Assembly (NCBI GenBank): GCA_010015655.1
Contig: ML976834.1
Coordinates: forward strand, 1-21,896
Source: Bimuria novae-zelandiae CBS 107.79
Lineage: Eukaryota > Ascomycota > Dothideomycetes > Pleosporales > Didymosphaeriaceae
DNA length: 21,896 nt
Direction of reading: 5' to 3'
The notes beneath the pieces are model-generated. The model was not told the origin of the DNA and did no database searches. It was given only the letters and a program-made list of their open reading frames with translations. Every line of letters begins with the position of its first letter. The stretch's first letter is position 1. Made by a program: the position numbers and the translations under genes. Shown here piece by piece: positions 9,983 through 20,897 of this stretch.

Positions 9983-12125
9983 ATGGCGCAACTTTTAAAC
10001 CGCGATTCTACGGTATACCTAAACACCTCCGTAGACTATAGGGGGTGGAGAACATAACTCTAGGCAAGATGCGTAGTACATAATATTTAGGATAAAGTTA
10101 ATCTAAATTTAATCACGCTATTAACCCCGAAACCACTACTAATAAGGCCTCTAATTATTACTAACTACGCGCTAGCCACGAATATTAAAGTCTTAATAAG
10201 ACTAACTAAACTATTAGCTAAAGGCTAGAAGGCTTTTAAAGAAGACCTCGAATACTATAAGATTCTCTTTAAGCAATATAAGAGTAATTAACACGAATAT
10301 AAAAAGGAGTAATTAAGCCTTTAGCACATCGTTGCGTTTATCTAATTAACTATATTACCACACCTACTACGCACATGTTACCTACTAGATAAGCCACTAC
10401 GATAGTAAATTACTAATCTACAGAAGACAATTGGCATAAGCGACTAACTTAAACGAGAATAAGCACGTACTAGATACCGTGCGGCACTTAAGCTAATAAG
10501 AAGCCCTTAATAATAGGATACTTAGCTAGCTAAGTACGATAAAGCAACTATGGAAGTAAAAGCCTTCTAAGTTACTAAGCTATTATAAATTAATATAATT
10601 ATAAAAGACTTTATAGATGCCGTAAACAAGGTTGCTCCTATATAGTCTATAAATTTTTAAGATAATAGTTGATTCGCAGCTAGTATAGATTAAAAAGAAA
10701 TAATATAACGCTTCTAAGAATATATAATAATAAATTATCCCCTTAGATTAGGGAAACACAAAGTATTTATGTTTAATAATATATTATTTTTCGCTAAAGG
10801 TAGTACACCTATCTAGGGTAATAATGGGGACGCCTATCCTGCCAAAAGCGCGTTATTAAAACAAAACCGGGGTAGACCTCGTAATTAACGTACAGCGGGC
10901 AGGAAAACCACCACGCTTAAATAGCCTATAGATTTAGAGCCTACTACTATAAGAGGAGCAAAATGCCCTGCATATAGACAACGCCATAGTATAAGGGACT
11001 ACTATTATGTTAATCCAGACAAGGCTCCTAAATAATAAAAACCAAACGAGACTATTAGCGAGCTTATATAATTTAAGCGTAAGAAAGACGCAACGTTCTA
11101 GGGGCTAATTTACGAATAAAGCAGGACCTAATTAAGAACACTAATTATAAAACAATCGCACACTCTAACGCCCGAGATCCTTAAAAATTAACTAGAGGGC
11201 CAGAGAATTACTACTACCAAAGTAGCTTTTAACTTAGTAGTAGGAGGGAGAGATGCTACTAACTATCTACTATAGAAGTTATTTATCCTTAACTTAGGAT
11301 TAACCTGCCATATTACTAACAACCCTAATCGCATTTATAGTTTCCGACCACCACTGCCCGGAGACTATATATGGGCCAGAAATTCCAAAGTGTGGATTAG
11401 AGGATATGGGTCTATTAACCTTACTCTAAAGAATAACACTAGAATAATAAAATTAACTCTATAAGATATGGCTATTTGCCTAGACCTATTATATAACTTA
11501 GTGTTATTCTAACTATTAAGGCACAAAGGGATCTAGTGGGACACATAAATAGACCTAACCACTCTCTAAGGAGCTGAGAACAGAGCCATTAGAATTATAA
11601 TTAAGATATTTAAATAGTGGGTGCTAGAATATAATCCGCTACCACCTGCCACATATTACACACACAAGATTACTACAAGAACCAAAAGAGAACCGTAAAA
11701 GGCCTTAGCTATACTATGGCATAAAAGACTAGGATACCTAGGCCTAGCGGCTATTAAACACCTAGTGTAGTAAACTAAAGGGGTGCGTGTTAAAGGTATT
11801 ATAACTATGGAATGCAACTCATGCGGGAGAGTAAAGTCTAGATAGTAGATAAGCCACGTCCCACGAATAAACGAAGATGGACCTAGAGAGAGGCTTAGCA
11901 TTAACTTCTATATATATAAGATCGAAGGAGTTACTAAAGAGAAGAGTTAATTACTAATTACTAATAAGTTTTTAGGCATGTAATAGGACCTCTACTTTAT
12001 AGATTACTAAATAGTAAAGTTAATTATTAATGCCCTTTTAGTATTTATCTTATTCCTTAAGAACTACTATAATATCTCTATTAAGACTATTAAAGCAGAC
12101 AACGAGATCGCTATAGTTAAACTAG
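9983..12125 (+). pseudogene. Copia gag-pol polyprotein, N-terminal part (Gag, protease, integrase start)
   Basis: An ATG at 9983 opens MAQLLNRDSTVYLNTSVDYR, and the frame runs for 715 codons without a frameshift to the LINE insertion point. A degraded zinc knuckle begins at 10964 (C-P-A-Y-R-Q-R-H, where C-x2-C-x3-H-x4-C is expected, with two Cys changed to Tyr). The aspartic protease site at 11291-11299 reads N-L-G instead of D-S-G. The integrase zinc-binding region has WHKRLG at 11717 and C-N-S-C at 11813-11824. The integrase core follows, with its acidic N-E-I motif near 12098-12109, where D706 is retained. Stops replace Gln or Trp codons throughout. The frame continues at 18130 after the nested LINE. 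Gag would form particles, protease would cleave the polyprotein and integrase would insert the cDNA. Confidence 0.93.
12112..12125. repeat. Target-site duplication of the LINE, left copy
   Basis: TATAGTTAAACTAG, identical to 18117-18130. It encodes part of the copia integrase (I-V-K-L). It lies on the 3' side of the LINE. Confidence 0.95.
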
Positions 12126-12141
12126 TAGTAGTAGTAGTGGT
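12126..12141 (-). repeat. 3' trinucleotide tail of the LINE
   Basis: The plus strand shows TAGTAGTAGTAGTGGTAG, starting inside the target-site duplication. On the element's strand this is a run of ACT/CTA units at its 3' end, adjacent to the duplication. A simple-sequence tail in place of poly(A) is known from several I/Tad-group LINEs. Confidence 0.75.
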
Positions 12142-12472
12142 AGTATTAATTAACGTCTAGGAACGCAATATTCTAGCCTCTTATAGGGCATGGGGACGCG
12201 CCGAGCAGCCACTTTAGGGCCAGCCAGAGTAGTAAAGGCGTTTCTTACTATAAAGCTATTGCCGTCTCTTGCAGCGGCTCGTAAGAGTCCGCCCCCCTTT
12301 ATACGGGGGCCAAATCCTTATCTTCTTACCTATAGGCTAAGATATCTGGGTTTATCTATTATACATGTAGACTAAGAGTAGAGTAGGGGCAGCTTTAGCT
12401 GCCCTAAAACTGTGTTAAAGAGTGCCAAGACTTTAGTGTAAGACTAGAGAGAAAAGGTAAGGGGTTATTAGA
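12142..12472 (-). other. 3' untranslated region of the LINE
   Basis: Lies between the ORF2 stop at 12473-12475 and the trinucleotide tail. No coding continuity is seen on the minus strand. An open plus-strand stretch at 12190-12375 lies antisense here and has no support as a gene. Confidence 0.7.
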
Positions 12473-15400
12473 TTAATCTTTTATAAGCTTAAGTAGAAGT
12501 TGGAAATCTTTTGGCTTAAGTGCCTTTAGATATTTCACGCCTTCCCTAGTGGTGCTAGGGGGGCACGCTGGCCGTTTTGGCCAGTAGCGGAACTTTTAAA
12601 CTAATCGTGGGCAGTGTATAATGTAGTCGGGCGCCAGGTCTACCCTATAGGGGCATTTTATAGTAGCGTCTTTATGCCTAAACTTCTTATAATACTAGGT
12701 ATAGTGTTCGTGGCGGGTGCGTATGGACAGGAGCTTAGTAAGTATTAGTTATTAGAGAGTAAGCTTCTTTGGCTATTTTATAGAGTAGTAAGTAAGGTCC
12801 CACTATATATACTATTTAGATAACTTAGGTAAGCGAGCGCGCTACTAGTTTATCTTAGCGCTCTTAGTATAGGCGCGAACGTCTAAATTAAGGCCTAAGA
12901 CTATAGGCTTAGCTACCATGCTGTATAGAGGTTAGGGGGACTTTGCTGCGTTATTAGCTAGCTAGTTTACTAATTTATTCCCTTTTATTTTATAGTAACC
13001 TAGGGCCTACTAGATAGTAATATCTAGGTTCTCTATTATCTCCTGGCATCTAACGAACGCCTACTATAAGGAGGGGGACGGGTTGCCTCTTATACACTAT
13101 ATAATAGAGGTGCTATTAATACACATATATATATGTCTTAGCTAGTAGGTGGGCGTATTAAGCGTGTAGACGAGTCCCCGCTAAGCGCCAATAGCTTTAG
13201 CATTAAAAACGTGGGACCTAGGGTTAAGAGAGCTATTACCCTATAAGATAAGGGCCTAACCTTTATATATAGCGTAGCCGTACGTGACGTGCTTAACGCC
13301 GTTAATCCATTATTTAGAACTATCTAAGAAGATAATAATAGCGGTCTATAAGAGAAGAGCCTACTACTTCTTAAAGAAATAAGCGGTATCCTTCTTAACT
13401 ACTCGGCCTATGGGGTCGGTGCGGCTCCTAGGGGAGTAGTAGGGGGCGCGAAAGTTTAGTCGGGGTACTAGGTAGAAGATTTATATAAGTTATTATACCT
13501 TTAAGCGGGCTTTCTGTAGGAGGCCTACACCTTGGCCTCTTCTAACTATAGGCAAGAGGGTCCTAGTAGTTAGCAGGTGTTTATTATTAGTTATTAGTAG
13601 GTGTGCTATAAAGCGAAGCTTATATATCTTAAGTACTACTATTACTAAAGGAAGTCCTGCATTCTAAAAGACGGCGATAGTAGGTATAGTCTAATAGGCC
13701 AGCGCGATAGCTCTATATACCTACTTAAGAACTTTATTAAGTGTGTTAATATACTAGCCTAGTTAGGTGCTTACCTTAGCGCGTCTTAATTGGCACATAA
13801 TTCTAGAGGGCTTAGTCCTACCTCTATACCAGGCCTCCGCGCCGTATAGGAGCCGTGGGAAGACGCAGGCAATCACTATTTTATAAAGGGACCCTAGTAG
13901 GGGGTCGTGTTTAATCTAAGCCAGGCTATAGATATAATATATAATAACCCTTGTCTTAGCGGCGCGAGTCGCGACATAGGCCTTAAAGGTTAGCTTCTTA
14001 TTAAACTATACGCCTAGCTAGCGCAGGGCCCTGTTCTTACTTCTAGGGAGAATAGGGTGTATAGTAAGGTTCTTATTAATAATATAGGGAGGCGCGTAGT
14101 CTCCTTTCTACTATATAAGGTAGATTATTTTAAGCTTATTAGGTAAGAAAGTAATCTTATTATTTACGCTATATTTAATAATATTACAAATATCTTTCGC
14201 GAGTTATTTAGTGTTATAGTTTAGGCTATAAGAGGCTCTATATAGGTAAATATTATTAGCGTATCTAAATCGCAGCGTGGTGTCCTAAAGGAGAAGTTCC
14301 GCTAGGTATAGCATATAGATAACTAGTAAGAGGGGCGAGCCCTGCGGAGTGCCGCAAGCCACTAGGTGGCAATCGGATTAGTATTAGCTATAGTAGATAA
14401 GTATGTGTTAGTTTATAAGAATATTGCGCGTGAGTATAAGAACCTTTTAATACTAGCCTTATCCTTTTATTTAGTGTAGTAGGCGGTTAACAAGGAGGGC
14501 GTTAAAGGCCCTAAGCACGTCTATAGTAATTATAGTAACGTGCTAGCCTTTGCTAAAGGCTAGTTTTACTTTGTAGGTAAAGGCGGTAATTAAATCCATG
14601 GCTAACCTTTTTAGGAGAGCCCCCCCGTGTTAGGGACTTAGTACGCCATAGAGTATAGCTAAGTGGGCTATACGCCAGGCGATAATCCTTTCGAATTTCT
14701 TGCCAAGGTAGAGTAGCATGGCGAGGGGTCTTATAGAGCCTAGGGCTGTATAGTCCTTCTTGCTAAGCTTTCTAATAAACACAATCTCCTCGTCCTTCCA
14801 GGCGGTGGGGTAGTAATTAAGCTTAAGTAGGTCACGGTAGATACCGTAAACGTACTATCTAATATAGTTCCAGCATGCTGTAAGTAGCCAGATAGTTATA
14901 CTATCTACGCCTAGTAAGGTGCTAGTAACCCTAATTACGCAGCGCTCTATCTCTTTAATAGTTAGGTACGTGTTCTAAGGAATTATAGGGTTCTCTTATA
15001 GGGAGGGCAGTTCTGGCAGATTATTCTCTACTATAAATCTATAGAGTAGTGCTTATTAAAGTATTTTAGCCTTATCCTTATCTTTAGTTGCCTCTACGCC
15101 TTTAAAGACTATTAGCGCCTGGGTCCTAGTAGGTTCTAGCTTATGCTAGTTAATAATTCGGAAAATTTCTTAGTCGTTTACTACGTTATCTATAGTATAT
15201 TACTAGTATTCCTTCTTTACTTTATAGACTATTGCTAGGAAAGTGCGCGTCTCCTTAAAAGGATCCTATCTAGTGTAGCTATCTAGCGAGTTTAAGTGTG
15301 CCCGGTAAGCTTATTTGCAGGCGTTTATCTACTAGGGCGCTAAATAGCCTATTTTTCTTTTCTTCCTACCTACTATTTTTAGGGCGTTTATAAGAACTTC

Positions 15401-16390
15401 TTCTAGGGCAGCGACGCGCCTGTTAACGTGTTTATAGATTTATAGCCCGTCTAAGCTAGGCGTGCCCTTTATCCTATTAGTAATAGTGTTAATAAATAGT
15501 AGGAGCTTTATAGTAGGGATCCTATATTAGAACTAGTTAAGCGGCTCCTGTCCCCTACCAGGTATTATAGTAACTAGCGTGTTATAGTCTAAGCCATAGT
15601 TTATGTCCGCTCGCACCGCTGTAGTAGCAAAGGAAATATTATAGAAGGAGAGGTCTATAACGTATCCCGCACGGTGGGTGGGGACTCCGGGCTCGCCAAT
15701 ATAGTCCATACCGCTATTTATGGCCCATTAGGCCAGTTCGGCGCCGTCCTGTGTAGTCGTAACACTAGGTTTAAATATATTATGTTTAGCGTTAAGGTCG
15801 CCCCCAGCTAGGCATCTGTTAGGCAGGGTAAGATAGGTAATATAGTTAAGAACGAGAGTAGTCTATAGCGCCTAGTAGGTATTAAGTATTAAAATTCTAT
15901 TAATATTAATCTACTATATATCCTAGTTATAGAGTGGAGTGCGTAGTGTGACTTTTAATTAGTTTCCCTTATAGGTAAAGATAAGGACCTAGGGGCGATT
16001 AGCCTCCTAGGTCTCCCGACTATCCTAGCCATCTACTAGTAGGTAGAGGTTATAGCCAGGGTAGTTTAAAGTGCGTGTGCCTAGCCAGGTGGCCGGCTCT
16101 TGCATGCAAATAATGTTAATGCCCTCTATAAAAGTAATCTTAAGGGCTACTATATATGCTAGGCCGCTTCTGCCAACGTTTATCTAGCATACTTTAATAT
16201 TAGGGTCCCTATATAGGGTAAATCTGCGGCGGTTGTTCCTTATTAACTTAAGGATTCGTCTATAGTCTAGTCCTCTAGTAAAGAAAACTAGGTATAATCT
16301 TCTTGTCTTGCGCTTCTAGTAGAGAGCGCGGCGAGGTTTAGGCTACTACTAGTGGGCGTAGAGGATCGCATGGGCCTGCTTAATGGGCAT
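12473..16390 (-). pseudogene. LINE ORF2: endonuclease, reverse transcriptase, RNase H, RIP-inactivated
   Basis: One minus-strand frame (plus codon starts equal to 2 modulo 3) holds every domain. Endonuclease: VGRSGLAY, then INIICMQEP at about 16094-16120, and GGDLNAKHNIFKP near 15765-15805. Reverse transcriptase: a WKDEEIVFIRKLSKKDY-type finger near 14800, TIDVLRAFNALL near 14530, TPQGSPL near 14335-14350, and the catalytic box at 14252-14263, which reads YANN where YADD is expected. RNase H: FLDSS near 13320, FNAKAIGA near 13190, and GNKLVN...LANNAA near 12930-12975. C-terminus: TRHEHYT..YYKKFRHKDATIKC...IIHCPRL, a Cys/His motif typical of Tad-like proteins, at about 12600-12720. The stop is TAA at 12473-12475. 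The start is not determined. ORF2 would nick the target and copy the RNA, but many stops and the Asp-to-Asn changes have killed it. Confidence 0.9.
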
Positions 16391-16399
16391 GGGGCCGCT

Positions 16400-17990
16400 T
16401 ATTATAAGGTAGTGTTAGGGTACGGGGTCGCGCATCGAGGTCCTCTTTAGGGATAATGGCTTAGGGCCACTAGTTCCTGCTCTGGCTAATCTAGTAGTGT
16501 AGGCACAGGTTTAGTTTAGGTGTTTATTATAGTGTTGTCTTCTCTGCTAGGGGAGGTGTCTTAACCCTGGGCGGTAAGCTTAGGTTAAGGCTATAGGTTA
16601 TGTAGCTAGTTAAAGGCCTTTTATTTAGCGCGTCTTAACGTCGCTAGTTCTTAGCAAGTCGGTTAGATAATGCAGTTATTTACCCGTCTAGGTTTTACTA
16701 AGCAAGTAGGGTCATCTACGGCGTGTAGGCCGTAGTAGTTAGGGTATTACTACTTATAAGCGTAGTTTTCTCCTATTAGGCCTTCGTGCTTACTAAGTTT
16801 CTTATTATAATTATAATAGCGGGGTGCGCGTGTGCATTATGCCGCATTATAATAGCCCTAGTAGCTAGGGTTATAGCGTTTTATAGCCCGCTTCTTAATT
16901 ATCTCGCGGGATAGGTCGCTGGCACTAAAAAGGCGGAAAGCCACTATAGGCTTTTTAAAGGACACTATCTAGGTAGTATGTCTAAATTAATTAGGGCCGT
17001 GTTGGGAGGGGCAATAGTTTATAGAGTGTTATTTTATCTACGTGTAAGCCTTATCCACTATTATTTAGAGGGAGTAGGGCACGTCTTCCCCTAGTAGCGA
17101 GTAATAGCTACTAGGTACTCTAGGTATAGCGTAGTTAACCCATCGCGTGGGTAACTTAGCGCTATTAGCTTTAATAAATCTTATTATTAATTTCTTTGTT
17201 TCCTATTCCATAAGTTACTATCGTATATTATTAGAGGCTGGGGTGATGGCCCACCCAGTGCAGGTCCTTATGGCCGTAGGAATAGCACTAAGATTAAGCG
17301 CTATAGTAGCGTAGATAGCTATTTATATAGCAAAGGCAGAGATCTGGCTTAACTAATTAGCTAGATTCGCGACTATAAGCAAAATCCGTAGGTCTACTAC
17401 CTGTCTAGGTGTAGTTTACCGCTTAGTCGCGGTTATGGATTTCCTGCTACTAGCTATAGTTATATATCCGCTATCTCTATAGGAGGCGGATGCCACACTT
17501 ACCCATGTCCTCTAAGGCTGGGCGATAAGGCCGCTATCACTGCCTATAGTATAGGCGGTGGTTATTAAGTCGTAGCTAGTCCTAGCTATATTTAGATAAA
17601 GGCTTAGCGTAGCCGAGTTTTTTAGTGCCTGTATAAGGTAATTATAGAGGGTAGAGGCAGCTACTAGCTTTTCTAGGCGCTTAAGATTAGTAATATAATA
17701 GTTAATAGTTTTAGCTATAGCTATTATAACTTTTTTTTAGGTCTCTGCCGCCTTGCGCGCAGCCATAAGGTAGGAGTTAAAGGCATTAGCTACTATATCT
17801 ATAGTAGCTTCTAGGCGAATAGGCACGCCTCCACTAAGGGAAAGGCGTCTAGGAGGGCGGATATTAGTCTATTAGCGCTTCCTAGAGGGGTGCTAGATAT
17901 TAGTCTACTGCGTAGACTTAGGGTCTGCGGGGCAAGTCGCTGTAGAGGCCCCTAAAAGGGGCCTCTAAGGCGTCTCTATTGCTATTATTA
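16400..17990 (-). pseudogene. LINE ORF1: Gag-like protein with zinc knuckles, RIP-inactivated
   Basis: The minus-strand frame (plus codon starts equal to 1 modulo 3, different from ORF2) reads from about 17990. A helical, likely coiled-coil segment, AARKAAET.KKVIIAIAK and LKRLEKLVAA, lies at about 17640-17760. A WVNYAIPRVPSSYYSLLGED segment follows near 17090-17150. Then comes VAFRLFSASDLSREIIKKRA near 16890-16950, of the kind that precedes zinc knuckles in LINE Gag proteins. The knuckles lie near 16690-16830 (PRYYNYNKK...H and YPNYYGLHAVDDPTC), where several Cys are now Tyr. The role would be RNA binding and particle assembly. Both ends are approximate, and overlap with or near-contact to ORF2 is likely. 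Confidence 0.82.
17944..17966. repeat. Perfect 10-bp hairpin in the LINE 5' region
   Basis: AGAGGCCCCT, loop AAA, then AGGGGCCTCT. It is GC-rich in otherwise AT-rich DNA and lies near the likely start of ORF1. It may be an RNA structure of the element. Confidence 0.7.
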
Positions 17991-18116
17991 ACCTACCGCA
18001 CGCGTGCGGTGCCTGAGGATAGCTAGGAGTAGGGTTTTAGGTAAAACTAAGATAAACGGGATAAAGATTTCGCAATTTTTACCACTTTCTCAAAATTCCT
18101 AAAGTTAGTAAAGGTG
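17991..18116 (-). other. 5' untranslated region of the LINE
   Basis: Runs from the element's 5' end at 18116 to the probable ORF1 start. It would hold the internal promoter of a full-length LINE. No specific element is recognisable beyond the palindrome at 17995-18010. Confidence 0.55.
17995..18010. repeat. Perfect 16-bp palindrome in the LINE 5' region
   Basis: ACCGCACGCGTGCGGT is its own reverse complement. It lies just outside the probable ORF1 start, in the LINE 5' untranslated region, about 30 bp from the hairpin at 17944-17966. Confidence 0.75.
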
Positions 18117-18130
18117 TATAGTTAAACTAG
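18117..18130. repeat. Target-site duplication of the LINE, right copy
   Basis: TATAGTTAAACTAG, identical over 14 of 14 bases to 12112-12125, on the LINE's 5' side. The copia reading frame resumes directly from this copy. Confidence 0.95.
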
Positions 18131-20736
18131 AAGTTATGAAATAGTTAATAACCTAAGGAATAATTATAGAGCCTTTTGCACTAGATATATAATTACAAAA
18201 TAGAGGCGCAGAACGCTTAGGGGGTGTAAATAAGGAGAAAGCTCGTGCCATGCAACTTAATGCCAACCTATCCTAGGAGCTATGGCCTGAGATTATAAGA
18301 GCCGCTATATACCTCTATAATCGAACACTAAACTATGCAAATTACTAGAAAACACCATACGAGATATTCTTCACACGAGTCGCTTTTAGTAATAGGATAG
18401 TTATATTACTACGAAAACCTAATATTATATACTTAAAAGCGTACGGCTGCAAGGCATTTACAATAACTAATAATACTCACTAAGGTAAATTACGCCTATA
18501 ACGTCTTGACCCGAAGGCATAGATTAGTTATCTAGTTAGATACCGATTATTAAATATCTACTAAATATGGATACCGTCACTTAGCAAAGTAATAAGTACC
18601 CGGGACGTTGTCTTTAACGAAGAGTTAGTATTTAATAGAAAAATTAAGGACCTTATAGACAGTCTTATGCACAGCACGCTTTAAGAAATAGTAACGTATA
18701 TAAGAACTATTAAGTTACTAACTTCTACCTAATAACTATAAATAGACTCCTTTTATAAGGATAAAGCCACTGTAGATTTGTCAGAATAATAAGATGAAGC
18801 AGATCCACTAGGCTACTATTAAGAAAGGAAGATTAGGGATAGCTACTTAACTCCTCTAACTATATTGCTACCTATCGCGTTACTTGCACAGTTAATGGCT
18901 AGAGACTAAATAAGTCTAACGCAATAAGCGTTCTCTATAACCGTCCCTTAGGTAGTAGCTTTTATAGCGGGAACCTAAGCTAGCCATGTTGGAAAATACA
19001 AAGGAGAAGTTATAGATAAGGCTAAAATAATAAGAATGCTCGCTAAAAGCTTAAAGCCCTATTAAAGTTAACTTTCACCTCTACTAACGTGCCGAACTAA
19101 GCTTAAGGATTACCTAATAGGCGAGATATTCTAAGAGGCTAAGCAAGTGCACCTCGTAAGCCACTAAAAAATAAAATTATAGTTAGAAATTCTAGTAAAG
19201 AAGATTAAACTAACAGGATAGTAGATCCTTAACTATATGTAGGTATACACCTATAAACTTAATAAGCACTATCGCTTGCTAAAGTATAAGGCGCGACTAG
19301 TCGTCTAAGGCGATTAGTAATAAAATATTACCTCGTAAGACACTTACGCAGCCACGCTTGCCAGCCGGTTATTCCGAATAATAATAGTAATAGTAGCTTA
19401 CTATAATATAGAGCTCACGCAGTACGACGTTACCAACGCTTTTATTCACGTAATAATAGATCGAGAGGTGTACATAAGAATGCCTCAGGGTTATTAAAAG
19501 CCTGGAATAATATTATAAGTAAATAAAGCACTGTACGGCCTTCGTATTTTACTACTCTTCTAGTAGAGAGAATTCACGACAACGCTTAAAGCGCTAGGCT
19601 TCTAAACAGTGCCTTACGAGCCATGCTACCTAATTAAAGATAGAGTTATTATATTCTTCTACGTTAACAATATCATACTCGCGTACCACAAGGACAAAGA
19701 ATAAGAAGCTTAATAAGTAATTAAACGCTTACAAGACAAGTACACTCTTACTAGAGGAAATAACCTTTAATAGTTTCTTAGCATAGAGGTTATACGGGAC
19801 TAAATAAGCCATAAGATTTAACTATCACAGGCCTCCTATTCGGACAAGATTAGCCAACTAGCAGACAAGACAAATATTTAACATAACACTCTAATAACTG
19901 CGATTAAATTACTACTAAGGAAAGGGTTAGCAACACTAACTAAGATTAATAAATTTTAACGTAAGATTAGATTACTACTCTTTACTATAGTTACTACTAG
20001 GCTAGATATTGCCTTTGCAACATCACGATTAGCTCGATTTCTATTAAACCCAGGGACTAAGTACTAAGACGTAGCAGACCGAGTTCTCCTATACCTTTAA
20101 AGCACAAAGCAGCGAGCCCTATAGCTTAGAGGTAATACTAGACTTTAGATTGCAAGCGATGCATTATTTACTAATAATATAATAGACCGCAAGAGCTCCT
20201 AAGGTTACGCTATTAAGCTCTTTAGCGGTCTTATCGCCTAGAAAGCAAACAAACAAGACACTATAATAATATTAACTACTAAGGCCAAGCTGCTGGCTCT
20301 CTCTTAAGTAGCTAAAGAAGCACTCTTTGTCTTAAGACTACTTTAAGAACTTAAGATTAAACTGGACGCGCGCACAGTCACTATTTAGTATAATAATAAA
20401 TAAATTATACGCCTAGTAACTAAGGAGGTTTCCCGCCTCTAAACCAAACTTCGGCATGTAGACGTCCACAACCACTAGATCCGATAAGAAGTATCTATAG
20501 GCAGGATTAAGGTAGAGCATGTATAGTTAGCGGACATAATTACTAATAGCCTTATAAAGGTGCTCTCTAAGAGCAAGTGGGAGGGTTTTCTCCAATAACT
20601 TAGATTAGTTAATATAGAGACCAAGGAGGTAATAAATACTATGCCTCTTAAGGAGATTTAAGAGTAACTTAAAGACCTCACAATTACATAAGTGCCAGCT
20701 TAAAGAGTTTCCAAGCTAAAGGGGCGTGTTAGATAG
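18130..20736 (+). pseudogene. Copia gag-pol polyprotein, C-terminal part (integrase end, reverse transcriptase, RNase H)
   Basis: Resumes the frame broken at 12125 (codon GAA at 18130-18132). It first completes the integrase core with RGAERLGGV..EKARAMQLNA and LYNRTLNY near 18200-18340. The reverse transcriptase follows, with VYTYKLNKHYRLLKYKARLV near 19240-19300, TYAATLASR near 19340, YDVTNAFIHV near 19430, MPQGY near 19480, ALYGLR near 19530, and the catalytic box at 19660-19671, which reads YVNN where YVDD is expected. RNase H has SRLARFLLNPG near 20025, SSxGYAIKLFSG near 20200, LTTKAKLLALS near 20270 and ADIITN at 20530-20547. The frame runs to TAG at 20734-20736, just inside the 3' LTR. 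With the first part it totals about 1,583 codons. Stops are all substitutions, with no frameshift. Confidence 0.93.
20714..20726 (+). promoter_or_regulatory. Polypurine tract of the copia element
   Basis: AGCTAAAGGGGCG lies immediately upstream of the 3' LTR start TGTTAGA. Its purine-rich AAAGGGG core is in the position expected for priming of plus-strand cDNA synthesis. It is identified by position and composition only. Confidence 0.6.
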
Positions 20737-20897
20737 AATAAGCTACGGTGAGGTTAAATCTATACAATCGAGCAGGGACCACTTGGCTTGGCACACTAGC
20801 AAAATATCCAAAACTAACTAAACATAGTAGGGAATAAAAAGAAAAATAATAAATACTATTAAGTTACATTAACATCTACTTATTATACCATCTAATA
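20727..20897 (+). repeat. 3' LTR of the copia element
   Basis: Begins TGTTAGA and ends TCTAATA. It matches the 5' LTR along its length with mostly C/T and A/G differences. The TG start is preserved here but not in the 5' LTR, so it is the better guide to the original terminus. Confidence 0.93.

Larger units (their letters stand above)
12126..18116 (-). mobile_element. Full-length non-LTR retrotransposon of Tad1-like organisation, nested in copia
   Basis: Minus-strand element of 5,991 bp with two overlapping-style ORFs. ORF1 is gag-like with zinc knuckles. ORF2 has an AP-endonuclease-like domain, reverse transcriptase, RNase H and a C-terminal Cys/His motif. It is bounded by a perfect 14-bp duplication of copia integrase sequence, and its 3' end is a short trinucleotide run, as expected for target-primed reverse transcription. 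The 5' region (18116 down to about 17990) looks intact, so it is probably not 5'-truncated. The domain order with RNase H matches the Tad1/I group of fungal LINEs. The clade name is an inference. Confidence 0.93.
9778..20897 (+). mobile_element. Ty1/copia-type LTR retrotransposon, interrupted by a nested LINE
   Basis: Two direct LTRs of about 172 bp bracket a gag-pol frame in the copia domain order: Gag, zinc knuckle, protease, integrase, reverse transcriptase, RNase H. The element is 11,120 bp long with the nested LINE and about 5.1 kb without it. The LTR termini are degraded versions of TGTTAGA...TCTAACA. The flanking pentamers (GAGGC at 9773-9777, AAAAT at 20898-20902) are not identical but differ only by transitions. 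All domains carry in-frame stops, so the element is dead. It could move only in trans, and its degraded termini make even that unlikely. Confidence 0.95.

Noticed and set aside
11656..11901. Minus-strand open frame of 81 codons
   Set aside because: It is antisense to the copia integrase zinc-binding region, which is clearly recognisable on the plus strand.
12190..12375. Plus-strand 61-codon open frame inside the LINE
   Set aside because: It is antisense to the LINE 3' untranslated region, short, and without family resemblance.
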